From Globisporangium splendens (taxonomy: Eukaryota; Oomycota; Peronosporomycetes; Pythiales; Pythiaceae), in contig VFIW01000032.1 in NCBI GenBank assembly GCA_006386115.1, positions 392,668-456,667 on the forward strand: DNA of 64,000 nt, written 5' to 3'. The notes under the pieces are model-generated. The model was not told the origin of the DNA, made no database searches, and saw nothing but the letters and a program-made list of their open reading frames with translations. Of the stretch, positions 1 through 9,554 are shown in pieces; within the stretch, counting starts at the first letter, position 1; every line of letters starts with the position of its first letter. A program made the translations under genes and the position numbers.

Positions 1-1646
1 CGAGTCTCTTGGGCGCTTGATGATCACGGTCTTGTTCTCCAAGTAGCCGTGGAGACCGTGTTGACCATTTTCACGGCCGATGCCCGAGTCTTTGAAGCCG
101 CCGAACGGCGTGTTCGAGTCGAACACGTCGTGGCAGTTGACGTACACCGTGCCTGTGCGAATGCCGTTGGAGATCTTGATCGCGTTGTCGATGCTCTTGG
201 TCACGACGCCGGCGCCAAGGCCATAGTTTGACTCGTTCGCGCGCTTGATCACCTCGTCGATGGTCTTGAACTTGAGAATCGTCATGACAGGACCGAAGAT
301 CTCTTCGCGCGCAATGGTCATGTCGTCATCAACGTCAGCGAACACGGTTGGCTCAATGAAGAAGCCCTTGTCGCCCACACGCTTTCCACCCATCAAGAGC
401 GTGACACCTTCCTTCTTACCGATCGAGACGTAGTTCAGGATCTTCTCGAATCGGGCACGATCAATTTGTGGACCTTGGTCGGTCTTGACCGAGAACGGGT
501 CGCCGACAACGCGTGCCTTGGCCGCTTCCACAGAGCGACGCAGGAATTCGTCGTAGATGCCCTCTTGCACATACACGCGAGTGCCGGCAATGCAGCATTG
601 ACCTTGGTTGAAAAACAAAGCAAGCTGCAATTGAGCAATCGCAAGGTCGATGTCAGCGTCGTCGAGAATAATGTTGGCCGACTTGCCACCGAGCTCGAGC
701 GTCACACGCTTCAAGTTGCTGACGTGGGACGAGCGCATGATCTGGTAGCCGACTTCAGTGGATCCCGTGAACGCGACCTTGCCGACGTCGGGTGCTGCGC
801 GAGGTGCTTGCCAGCGGTTGGACCTTGGCCAGGCACGATGTTAACGACACCCGGTGGGAATCCAGCTTCCACGATCAACTCGCCGAGACGAAGGACAGTC
901 AATGGGGTTTGTTCCGCTGGCTTCAGCACAACCGTGCAACCCGAGGCAAGCGCTGGACCAAGCTTCCACGCAGCCATCACCAATGGAAAGTTCCATGGGA
1001 TGATTTGCGCGCACACGCCGACTGGTTCCGACTTGGTGTAGCAAAAGAATGGACCAGAAATCGGAATCGTTTGCCCCACGATTTTGTCTGGCCAGCCCGC
1101 GTAGTAACGCAGGCTGTTGATCGCGAGATGAAGCTCGACGTGCCTGGCGGCGCTGTAAGGCTTGCCGCCGTCCAACGCTTCCAAGGCAGCGAGTTCGTCA
1201 ATGTTTTTCTCGACGAGGTCTGCCAGCTTGCCGATGAGACGGCCACGCTCCGGGGCAGCCATGGTTCTCCATGGCCCTTCAAACGCTGTGCGAGCAGCCT
1301 TGACGGCTTCATCGATGTCATCTGGCGTGGCTTCCGCGACCGTCGCGATCTTGTCTTCCGTCGCAGGGTCGAACGTGTCAAACTTGGCTCCGTTCACCGA
1401 GGACACGAACTTGCCGTTGATCAGCAAGTTGGTTTGCTTGACAGACACGTTGGACGAGAACTGACGCAACCGCGTCGCGTTGGTCGCTGTCGCCTGATCG
1501 AGCGTGCGCGCCGAGTGTGCGCTCACAGCGCGTGGCAGTTGACGGAGAATGTGGCGCTGCGTGGGCTTCAGGAGGAGTGCTTGGCTGGCTGCTTCTTGAG
1601 CTCGGCTTGCCAGGGAGCTGGCAAATTGCGGGATGAAGCAGCCCAT
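1..1646 (-). CDS. Mitochondrial aldehyde dehydrogenase (ALDH2-like), one frameshift, 3' end outside window
   Basis: NAD(P)-dependent oxidation of aldehydes to carboxylic acids, probably in the mitochondrial matrix. The first ~65 residues are rich in Arg, Ala and Ser, as in a targeting presequence. The family motifs PWNFP and the LxLGGK stretch are present, and the catalytic cysteine lies in FNQGQCC at about 580-595. The reading frame runs cleanly from the ATG at 1646 to about 792. There one nucleotide is missing (after the His-Pro codons near 790-792), and the family sequence resumes in the next frame, continuing to position 1 where it reads [14 protein letters not shown]. Only the last few codons lie off the window. 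Everything outside the lesion is well conserved, so a sequencing or assembly error is as likely as a real mutation. Confidence 0.88.
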
Positions 1647-1689
1647 GCAAAGCGAGGCCGGGCGTGGTCATTTGGAAGCTTCAAATCGT

Positions 1690-2415
1690 AAACCATGCTT
1701 TTGTGAAACTTCAAGTTGAATCGACACCACCGAAAAGAGGGAGATTGGGCTAAACCCAGTTGGGACAAACTTAAAAGTTGCTTCTCTGTTGCGCGATAGA
1801 ATTTACGTTGCTCTAAAGTTGCCTTTACCCATCTCGCAACGAATAGGGAAGTGGCTTCTCGGAGTAATTGGGCTTCTAAGGAGAGGCTGAAAACAAAGAC
1901 TGCTCTGAGGGCTGTTGGTGATACTGCAGTCAGCGTCCATGCCCCAATTGCGAGTGATGTCCAATATGAAGTTTGTATATGGACAACAATAGGCAGTCTT
2001 TACGTTACAGAATATAAAGTGACTTTTCTCAGTGAACAGGCTTCCAAGGAGAGGGAATTCTGGTGATAATTACTGCTTCAGTATCTCTGTTGTTGCTACA
2101 TGTATTTGTCTGACGAGCTGAGGGTTGTCAGTGATACTATTATCAGTATGCGAGAATTTTCAGCAGCTGTCGAAACTCGGAGGACAATCGCCATCATCGC
2201 CGCTCGACCAGTCAGAGCACTTGTTTTAAGTGGTCGAGCAATGATTATGGCGATTTGAAATCAGCCAAATAAATCCGATCTGGATCCAGGGACAGCAGTT
2301 TTGCATGCGCAAACTGCAGTAAGAGGCAAAGCCTTGGACTTGCGATCGTAACCGCAATGCTGACCTCAAAGGAGACAAAGATTAAGTACCACTTCCTCGC
2401 CGATCGGGTACCAGT
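1690..2415. other. Intergenic stretch, nothing recognised
   Basis: No conserved protein, RNA gene or long repeat recognised. The stretch separates the aldehyde dehydrogenase start from a decayed membrane-LRR fragment. The missing upstream part of the Mei2-like gene is not here. Confidence 0.5.
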
Positions 2416-2799
2416 TCATCGTGCCGTTTCCGACCAATGCAAATGAACAGCCGACTCCTGGGATAGCCATTCACTAGCGCACCAGCCAGTCGAACTCGGG
2501 TCACAATCGATCCGAGTAAGCAACGCGAAATTGGCGTAGCAGTTGAAGGCGAGAAGCGCTACCATCACGTTGTTCATCCACAACCTTGACACTAAGCAAC
2601 AGAGCCGATACGTCTGATAGATTTGCAGAGAGGTCAGCGAGATTCCGCGAAAGAGAGACGCAAGACCACAGTTCTCGCTCCGCACATTAAAGGATCTTAA
2701 GTACGCGTTTAACACTGTCCACAGTAATTTGGCGACACAAGAAACCGGGCGAGGTTCATACTGCAGCATCGTTTGAAGCACATGAACGGAACGCATCAT
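2416..2799 (-). pseudogene. Fragment of the multi-helix membrane-LRR family (middle segment)
   Basis: The translation resembles residues ~170-260 of the intact membrane-LRR protein at 18568-20784. The shared pattern includes PR-(I/P)-(I/V)-S near the start and TYxAYRLxxLVxRLWMN in the middle, then NC(W/Y) in a hydrophobic helix. The first and last parts of the family protein are absent, no signal or start is evident, and the similarity fades after about 2480. It is therefore a relic. It corresponds to the segment missing from the other pseudogene copy at 12429-13074, on the same strand. No function is inferred. Confidence 0.72.
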
Positions 2800-2987
2800 G
2801 ATTTGTGATACGATCAGGTCAATTCTGAAAACAGTTGAGGTCGCAGGTGACGATGGGAGGCTGTTTGTAGCAACTGATATTGGTGGGCAAACTCGTTTAC
2901 GATGTCGGGTGGATTGGAACAGGGGATCAACAGAATGAACAGCGCATGAACATCAGAGAGTCCAAAATACATGTTGGCAACTGGTGA

Positions 2988-3878
2988 GAATTACCAACGA
3001 CAACAGGTCGCAATGATCAGGGCGTCGGCGAGTTCAGTTTGTCCATCGAGCGCGTGTCGGCGGGAGAAGATACGCGCACGACGCTCATGATTCGCAACAT
3101 CCCGAACAAGTACACGCAGCAAATGCTGTTGCATGAGATCAACGTGCACCATCGCGGCCAGTACGATTTCTTCTACCTGCCGATTGACTTCAAGAACAAG
3201 TGCAACATGGGGTACGCGTTCATCAACTTCATGGACGCTGCGAGCATCGTGCCGTTTTACCAAGAGTTTGACTCGCAGAAATGGATGAATTTCAGCAGCG
3301 AGAAAGTGTGCGCGATCTCGTACGCGCGTCTGCAGGGCAAGCAAGCGATGATCACGCGGTTCCAGAACTCGAGTCTGCTCGAGAAGCACGAATCGTACCG
3401 GCCGTTGGTGTTTGTGAGCAGCGGCGTGAATCGTGGCAAGCCCGAGCCGTTCCCGGCGCCGAAACAGCAAGCGTCGCACAAGAAGCAGCTGCATCACTCG
3501 CATCACTCGCACCACCCACACCACCACATGATGATGACGGTGATAGGCGGAGCAGGAGACGACTTCAACAGCGCGGCTGGACGCATGTACACTATGCAAA
3601 CGCATCTCCAACAGCAACAGCAATTGCAGGCGCTCCAGCATGCGCAGTACCAGTTGATGGCCAGCAACCACCATCAAATGGGTTTCAGTAGCGGCATGCC
3701 GCTCGCGACACAGAACAGCGGGAACCTGAATTTCCATCACCATCAACACAGATTTCATGCATCAATGCAGCACCACCAAGAGCAGCGCCACGCGAAAGCC
3801 ACGCGGCCGCTTGCCTTCGACGCTTCGTCCGCCGCCAGCAGCAGCAACACAACACCAACGCCTGGCTTTTCGGCGTGA
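2988..3878 (+). pseudogene. Mei2-like protein, C-terminal RRM only (5'-truncated)
   Basis: Mei2-like proteins bind RNA through a conserved C-terminal RRM (RRM_2 family) and act in meiosis and differentiation. The open frame begins after a stop at 2985. It shows the family entry GEDTRTTLMIRNIPNKYTQ, then the RNP-like stretch MGYAFINFMDA and the downstream YARLQGKQAMI segment, all diagnostic of the Mei2 C-terminal RRM. A low-complexity tail follows (His-rich at ~3490-3530, Gln-rich at ~3605-3640), ending at TGA 3876-3878. A splice acceptor may sit at ~3004-3005 (AACAG). No upstream exons can be found between here and the aldehyde dehydrogenase, although family members usually carry two more RRMs. 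The gene looks broken by rearrangement near 2985, but a short expressed protein cannot be excluded. Confidence 0.7.
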
Positions 3879-4251
3879 AAAGCTCCAGAAGCAAGTGCTC
3901 TTTTTCATCCTCTTCTTTTTGCTCTTTTTCTCCTAAAAGTATTTTTCTCTTTTTGCGATTGTTACAATAATTGTCTTTTTTGCTACAACAGTAAAAATAT
4001 ACTTCTAATTTCATAAATTTGATCTCTTCTTGGCCAAACATGTTGTGAAACCACACTTGAGCAGCAGTGGATGATGCTCCTGGTCGCAGACGCACCACGC
4101 AATGCGGATAGAGTTGCCCGCTTAGCTTCAGAAACCTACAGCATCCAAAGTCGGAGTCCACAGCAGCGAGTGGCTGTAAACACGGTGCCTGATGCACAGG
4201 ACACGAGCAATGCTGCTTTGCAGATGCGATCAGCTGCACAGCGGTCCGTTA
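3879..4251. other. Intergenic, AT/T-rich, start of repeat-ORF unit C
   Basis: Low-complexity T-rich tract just after the Mei2-like stop (about 3900-3990). The 5' half of a small ORF of the repeat family described at 7156 and 9121 begins at about 4071. Confidence 0.45.
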
Positions 4252-4388
4252 ATCAATTTCGACGAGAGATACGCCTCCTGCGACGTGGCATGCCGATCAT
4301 GCGGCGAGAGCTACGGCAACAAATGCAACTCAAATACATCCGACTGCGACGACATATGCGGTGTCAGCACAATGCGATCCCTCTCTAG
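4071..4388 (+). other. Repeat-family small ORF, unit C (105 codons)
   Basis: An Arg/Met-rich ORF whose C-terminal half is nearly identical to the C-terminal half of the ORF at 9121-9543, because both lie on the 148-bp direct repeat. Its middle also resembles the ORF at 7156: the pattern x-N/S-x-A-A followed by Gln/Arg-rich helix-forming sequence recurs in all three. There is no recognised domain. It may be a remnant of a mobile element, and expression is unknown. Confidence 0.4.
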
Positions 4389-4399
4389 CTCAGCGCGAG
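4252..4399 (+). repeat. Direct repeat X, copy 1 (148 bp)
   Basis: Matches 9407-9554 with one visible mismatch (T versus C in the ATGCGG-T/C-GTCAG segment). The second copy ends exactly where the right arm of the large inverted repeat begins. Confidence 0.9.
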
Positions 4400-5008
4400 A
4401 CTCGGGAATCAGCAAGTGGCGAATTGTAACCGATCGTGTATCCAGACAGACCACAAGACGCGGTCCCTTTTTGCGCGTTCCGGAAGGTGAATCCTGGTGT
4501 TGGAGCTGATCTGCCGGGTGTCCGAGTCCCTCTTTCTGTCCTGAATGTTGGAGATATGATTCTAGCGCCGTTCTTCCCAGCAGCAGACTGTAGGGTGATG
4601 GAATCGTGGCAGTATGCCGACATCAGTGCGCTGAGTATGATATTGAATGACAATGTTGGAATCGTGCGGGAGGAGCTCCTGCACATCCGTCGGAATCGGC
4701 TGAGCAGCTGTCGTACTAGCTAACCAAAGAGAACGAGTCCGACAATATGCAAGTTGACGGCAAGTGCACAAACCAAAATACACTCACACAGATCAATAAC
4801 CTTGCTGTGTATATTCCATTTCTGCTCGCTTCGAGATGACAACACCTTCTAAAGACTGTCATCCAGATACATTAAAAGATTCGTCATCTTCTGCGGCACT
4901 GTGACCTTCGACGTCGTTCTCGTCGAGCGAACTCTTGAGAGAGTTGATCCAAGTCCGTGGGGCTCACTCGCATCGAGAACCGCGTGACCTTCTAGCTCAG
5001 TCGATGTG
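4400..5008. other. Stretch between repeat X copy 1 and the left CRN copy
   Basis: No recognised gene. Several short overlapping frames exist but none shows a known domain. The left inverted-repeat arm begins at 5073, so this stretch is unique flank. Confidence 0.4.
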
Positions 5009-6736
5009 TCAGAGCCACATCAGCGGTGCTGGCGCCTCGGTTGCTGCTTGGAGAGCTTCCATGGTACGGTGAAAGCACATGCTGCTCGTGGTGATCCGCT
5101 CGATGAATGGCGGGATATACAGCTTCGCGTCATTCAACGTTCCTTCCCACGCAATGCAGCAGTCACTAGCAATGATATCCAGCGGGACTGATTTTCCACC
5201 GTTGTCGAGCACTTCTCGACTGAGATTCACAGACGCACCGTCCTCCATCTGCTTCAGCAGTCTCTTCAACTGCTCTCTGTGGTGATACAACTTTCGAATA
5301 AACAAGTCCCAGTCGCATATTTGAATAGGATTTTTGTAGCTCATCAGCTCCTTGTACGAGTGGCACTCCGTGAAGGCTTCCAGTAGCGACCGCGGATGAC
5401 CACACACTTCTTTGAACAGATGCCTTGCCACCTCTCGAGCTTGCGAGTCGTCCAAACCGCAAGCGTCTTTGATCACTTTGCTGCCGGCGTCTTCTGTCAC
5501 GCGCGTGTTCTCCATGATTTCTTGGATCGCATCTGGCCGGAGAAGGTGAAGACTCAGTCGCTCGAACCGGCAGGGACTTGACGGCACCCGGCCACACGGC
5601 TCCGGTCTCAATCCAACGTAGCTCAGAAACGACCCTCGGCCAAGAACCAGGAAGAATACCCTCTTCAACTTGAACCATTTTCCTAGGACCTTTTTGCAAA
5701 ACTCCATGAACCGTTCTCGTCTTTGAATATCATCGAGTGATTCACACTCAAACGCAGCACCAATCTCGTCCAGAACGATGAAGAGTGGACCGACTTCTTC
5801 GGTCAAGTCATCAATAAATTGAGACGCGGAATTTGGGTAATTTGCCAGAATCTGAGGTGGCACGTCAAACATATCGCTGAGGCTCTTAACGAGGAGGCGA
5901 ATCATCACAGCGTCGAACGTGTCGGTCAGCAATTCGCCTTCGTCAAACTCAATGCGCACCACGCGGCAGTCACAAAGCGTCTTCTGGAAGTCACTCCGTG
6001 TGTCGGCATCCCCCCACGTCTCGCGGCATTTCCGAATGTAGTGAGCTCCAAACGCCGATTTGCCTAAACCAATGACGTTGTCGGCAATGGGGATAATCCA
6101 TTCGGCCCCTTCACCAAATACGGCTCTGCTGTGCTTTTTCTTGTGAATCCGCTGAAGCTGCTTGACAGCGTTGGTACGATTCACGAAAAACATACGATCT
6201 CTCTCGAGCGAGTGGACTGGATCCACTTCGTCCTTCCACTTCCACTGCAGCGCCGGTGCCACCACCGTCTCTTCGTCGCTCACGAGCGACGCAACGAATG
6301 CCTCTCTGCCGATCCTTCGCCGCTTTGATGCGCCTCCAGCTGTTGCTTCCTGCGACTCTGGAAGCTGCACCAGCACGTGGATCCGTCGAGTAAGCAGATC
6401 AGTAGATAAACCTGCTTCCACAATCGACTCTTGAATGGTCGCAGTCTCATCCATGGGGAAATCTTCACTCAGCCGACCAGCAATGGAAGTGGCGATCTCC
6501 CCTCTTCTCAGTGCTTTTGCATCGGGATGGTTAGACGAAAGCCAAGTCCCCTCATCCTTTGCCAGGTAGAGTTTGAGTTGCGCAGCGGCACACGTCACGA
6601 TCTCCGGCTGCTCCGTCTTGAGCTGTCGCTGAAGGTCCTCCACCGTCGCATTCGGCTCCACCTGCACTGAGAACACGCACCCCTTGCCGACCACCGCGCA
6701 CCAGAGTTGCATCGCCGCCTCGTCCGCCATGTCCAT
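5009..6736 (-). CDS. Crinkler (CRN) effector, left copy, C-terminus replaced
   Basis: CRN proteins are oomycete effectors with a ubiquitin-like N-terminal header and variable C-terminal domains. The header is clear here: the LKLYLAK motif at residues ~52-58 and a closing RIHVLVQLPE motif at ~118-127. Next comes a degenerate P-loop NTPase-like region, with GLGKSAFG as Walker A around residue ~213 and a hydrophobic stretch ending FIVLDE as Walker B around ~315. The ATG at 6736 gives 575 codons. Codons up to 5073 lie in the inverted repeat and look identical to the right copy; the last ~20 residues are unique and replace the C-terminal region of the family. No signal peptide is obvious. The upstream ~400 bp is also duplicated, so the promoter is shared. 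It may be expressed as a header plus NTPase protein without the terminal domain. Confidence 0.85.
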   Translation of the reverse strand: MDMADEAAMQLWCAVVGKGCVFSVQVEPNATVEDLQRQLKTEQPEIVTCAAAQLKLYLAKDEGTWLSSNHPDAKALRRGEIATSIAGRLSEDFPMDETATIQESIVEAGLSTDLLTRRIHVLVQLPESQEATAGGASKRRRIGREAFVASLVSDEETVVAPALQWKWKDEVDPVHSLERDRMFFVNRTNAVKQLQRIHKKKHSRAVFGEGAEWIIPIADNVIGLGKSAFGAHYIRKCRETWGDADTRSDFQKTLCDCRVVRIEFDEGELLTDTFDAVMIRLLVKSLSDMFDVPPQILANYPNSASQFIDDLTEEVGPLFIVLDEIGAAFECESLDDIQRRERFMEFCKKVLGKWFKLKRVFFLVLGRGSFLSYVGLRPEPCGRVPSSPCRFERLSLHLLRPDAIQEIMENTRVTEDAGSKVIKDACGLDDSQAREVARHLFKEVCGHPRSLLEAFTECHSYKELMSYKNPIQICDWDLFIRKLYHHREQLKRLLKQMEDGASVNLSREVLDNGGKSVPLDIIASDCCIAWEGTLNDAKLYIPPFIERITTSSMCFHRTMEALQAATEAPAPLMWL

Positions 6737-7138
6737 CTGCTGCCGTTTTCAAGACTGTGCGTTGGCTGGAAAGGAGAGAGAGAGAGAAAGAATCTCTCGG
6801 TTGTCAACAAGTGTCATTCAACGAGAGTCTGTTCCATGTCTGGTGTGGCACACCACTTTGAGCGGAATGCTGAGTGGCGTGTTCTCTCGCCAAGTCAAAA
6901 CCTGTCGGGTTGCGCGCAAAGCTCTGAGGAAGCTTCTCCCAATGCACAAGTGAGCTTTCATTTCGTAACTTGAGATAGCACAAAAGGCAGCGACAGCATC
7001 CATCGTTCAAATTCAACTATCATTATCACGGGGAGCTTCATTTTGAGGTCTGCTATCAGCGTGAAGATGGCGGATCCGAATTCGCCACCACCAGCGAGCC
7101 AAGTGAGAGGAGACGCAGACGACAATATGCAACGTGCC
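5073..7138. repeat. Left arm of 2,066-bp inverted repeat
   Basis: Reverse complement of 9555-11620. Paired coordinates add to 16693 along the whole arm, so there are no indels, and every reading frame compared is identical. The arm carries ~400 bp of CRN upstream sequence and most of the CRN coding region. It ends inside the coding sequence at 5073 and, on the inner side, within the leader ORF of repeat unit A. Confidence 0.95.
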
Positions 7139-7159
7139 ACAGTAGCAGCAACCCCATGA
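7067..7159 (+). other. 30-codon leader ORF overlapping unit A ORF by ATGA
   Basis: Starts ATGGCG, preceded by TGAAG, and ends with the TGA that overlaps the next ATG (ATGA at 7156-7159). Unit B has the same arrangement: TGAAGATGGCG start, 26 codons, ATGA overlap at 9121-9124. The two leader peptides differ in sequence, so it is the architecture that is shared. The left inverted-repeat arm ends inside this ORF. Confidence 0.4.
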
Positions 7160-7674
7160 ACACGAGCTCGATCACAATTCCGGCATTGTCTGCGTTCGGC
7201 GACCCACTCCTAGCTCTTGGACCAGCTCCAGAGGCTGTCATCGGCGCCTCATCGAACTCGAACGGTGCTCGTTGGTCCCTGCTTGAAGCCCACTCGCGAC
7301 TTGTCCTTCGTCGGTCGCATGGCGACATAATCACAGACGGCCGCACTGTTGATGTCATCGTCCGCCGCAGCGCGATTGTCATGCACGCCAAGGTACGGCA
7401 CCCGAACAATGCTGCTCCTGAGTCGGCAGTCAGTATGCAACAGAATATCCAGCGCATGCAGCAAGGCATGCGAAGCAGACGAGAGGACTTGCGACGCATG
7501 CGAGAGCGCATGAGAAGGACGCAAGAAGTCATGAAGCGTATCTTACTGCTGACACATCTGTATCGTGGCACAAAGAGCATCACGTCCTTGCCGACTCCTG
7601 TGTGTATTCTTGCGGAACTAGACGGCAGATATAGTGAACATCCAGTATCAAAATGGCAGTGCCATTGCCAGTAA
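7156..7674 (+). other. Repeat-family ORF, unit A (172 codons)
   Basis: Starts MNTSS and ends after 172 codons. Residues ~95-135 are dense in Arg, Met and Gln and probably helical. It resembles the ORF at 9121 in its start (MNT), in a central MHxxxxxPxxAAP pattern and in the Arg/Met-rich tail, and more weakly the ORF at 4071. No known domain. It lies in the spacer between CRN copies, upstream of an RNase H fragment. Together these could be parts of a retroelement, but that is inference. Confidence 0.45.
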
Positions 7675-8127
7675 AAGACCACACCACGTTGAGAAAAGAC
7701 GAAAATGGTTCTCAGCCGAAGTACTGATTTAAATAACTGCAGAGGCAGCCCGAACACGAACAGTGCTTCAGGTTGAATGTCCTCCTCCAACTATAACTTA
7801 GATTAGAACAATACTTCAACGTCGATGTAGCCATTTCTGCGATGGCCGTTCCCCTGTCAGTCGGTGCCTACACACTATTCATACTGGCAACTTGGAAAAC
7901 GCGCTTACTGTGGCGGGTCTAAACGGCAGGTAATGCCAACAAAACGACGCTCCGTGAGCAGTAAACAGCACCACTACGCGCGTACGACCTGTAGACGTAT
8001 GCCCAGCACCTGCGTGATACTGCTACCATCTGTAGTGAGCTTCGTTCGCCCAAACTCGACAACAATTATGCGCAGACGCCGACAGAACACAATCCGGCAT
8101 TAGCCATAAAGCGGTTCTCAGGCGATC
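7675..8127. other. Spacer sequence, no gene recognised
   Basis: Part of the 2.4-kb spacer between the CRN inverted-repeat arms. No conserved domain. An ATAAAGCGGTTCTCA sequence at ~8105 recurs with small changes at ~8850, flanking the RNase H ORF. Confidence 0.4.
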
Positions 8128-8709
8128 ATGATGACCAGATTAGAGGCAGGAATGCGAAACCTCACACGACTCGCTGAAGCGCAAGCTGGAGACTCGGACG
8201 GTCACACGGTTGCAGCAGTTCTCAAGGTCTATGTCGACTGTTTTCTCAGCCAAACCGACGCCATCCCCTTGACTCCAAATGATACTCGCGGCGTTTACCT
8301 GTTGTTTTTCGATGGTGGATCACGCGGCGACCCAGGACCAGGAGGGACTGGATCCATTATCGTGCGTGTCCATAAGGACTCGCACACAGCCAGTTTAATT
8401 TGGGCCGCCAGCATGGCATATAGCAGGAAGGACACGACCAACAACTTTGCCGAGTACTGGGGTCTCATACACGGACTCCGAGAAGCCCAACGCAGTCAAT
8501 TCGAACCGTTGTACGTGATTGGAGACAGTGCACTCATTATCTCCCAACAGCGAATGCATCGATCCCCTCGACAGCACCGATTGGCACGTTTATACCAGAC
8601 AAGTCGACGACTCGCGGATTGCATCGACATCCGAGGATGGTACCATCACTACCGTGCCTTCAACAAGATGGCGGACTCTAACATGCCATCCTGGTCAAAG
8701 ATTATTTAG
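8128..8709 (+). mobile_element. RNase H-like (RVT_3 type) domain fragment of a retroelement
   Basis: A type I RNase H fold is readable. The first acidic residue is in FFDGGSRGDPGPGG (residues ~65-78), the Glu is in NNFAEYWGLIHGL, and the third Asp is in VIGDSALI. A His-x-x-Arg-x-x-Asn-x-x-x-Asp ending sits in HHYRAFNKMAD near residue ~180. All four catalytic positions seem present, but the ORF stops ~10 residues later and no reverse transcriptase or integrase is found nearby. It is most likely a stranded piece of a retrotransposon, although a stand-alone RNase H-like gene is possible. It sits between the two CRN copies. Confidence 0.75.
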
Positions 8710-9043
8710 CATTCAGAAGTGATCTATTGCAATCCGCGCTGTAGACACATTTACACTCCAAGATGAAATTCGCAATGAAGATCAGGTAGGAGAATGGATA
8801 TTGTAGGTCACGAAGATGAACCTAAATATACCTCACCTTATAAAGATAAAGCGGTTCTCAACTGGAGTGCTGACGCTAGAGAGAAACGCAGGACAGCCAA
8901 AGGCTGCCGGAGCAGTGCCGCAGGCTGTGTTTTCTACTAAAGATGACTCAAAACCAGTACGATTCTTTAATCCCCATGCCGGTCATTCTTGCTCAAAAAG
9001 TCTTGCTTCAAGGACCAAGCGTGCTAGCGGCAGCACCATGAAG
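8710..9043. other. Spacer sequence, no gene recognised
   Basis: No recognised domain. Contains the second ATAAAGCGGTTCTCA-like sequence (~8849). Confidence 0.4.
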
Positions 9044-9124
9044 ATGGCGACTCGGCTTCATTATTCAATTCGACAAAAACACAGGGGAGAAGGACACGCC
9101 ACAAGCCAGCGCCACGACCCATGA
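9044..9124 (+). other. 26-codon leader ORF overlapping unit B ORF by ATGA
   Basis: Same arrangement as at 7067-7159: TGAAGATGGCG start context and TGA overlapping the following ATG. The sequence differs from the unit A leader. Confidence 0.4.
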
Positions 9125-9543
9125 ACACCAACATACCACCGCTGGCAGCGCCGCCGTTGACAGTAGTTCTTGCGATAGCTCCTGGCATTGTCGCAGGGAC
9201 GCCACTGAACCAGGGCGATGCTTTTCCATCATTTGAAGGAATCCGCCAGCGGGTGACACAGCATCCGACAATGCCGAGTGCCGTGACAGAGGCTCACATT
9301 ACGGAGGTTCTCTTCCACTGCAACGCTGTAGTGACCATGCACTCACAGGCACAATATCCCAGCACTGCAGCTCCACGAGTTCCGTTGAACGTCCAGCGAC
9401 CAACCGATCAATTTCGACGAGAGATACGCCTCCTGCGACGTGGCATGCCGATCATGCGGCGAGAGCTACGGCAACAAATGCAACTCAAATACATCCGACT
9501 GCGACGACATATGCGGCGTCAGCACAATGCGATCCCTCTCTAG
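9121..9543 (+). other. Repeat-family ORF, unit B (140 codons)
   Basis: Starts MNTN. The N-terminal half is hydrophobic and Pro-rich, the C-terminal half Arg/Met/Gln-rich. The last ~45 codons lie on direct repeat X and are nearly identical to those of the ORF at 4071. Stop TAG at 9541-9543; the right inverted-repeat arm begins 12 bp later. Function unknown. Confidence 0.45.
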
Positions 9544-9554
9544 CTCAGCGCGAG
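9407..9554 (+). repeat. Direct repeat X, copy 2 (148 bp)
   Basis: Matches 4252-4399 with one mismatch. Its last base (9554) directly abuts the first base of the right inverted-repeat arm (9555). Confidence 0.9.
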
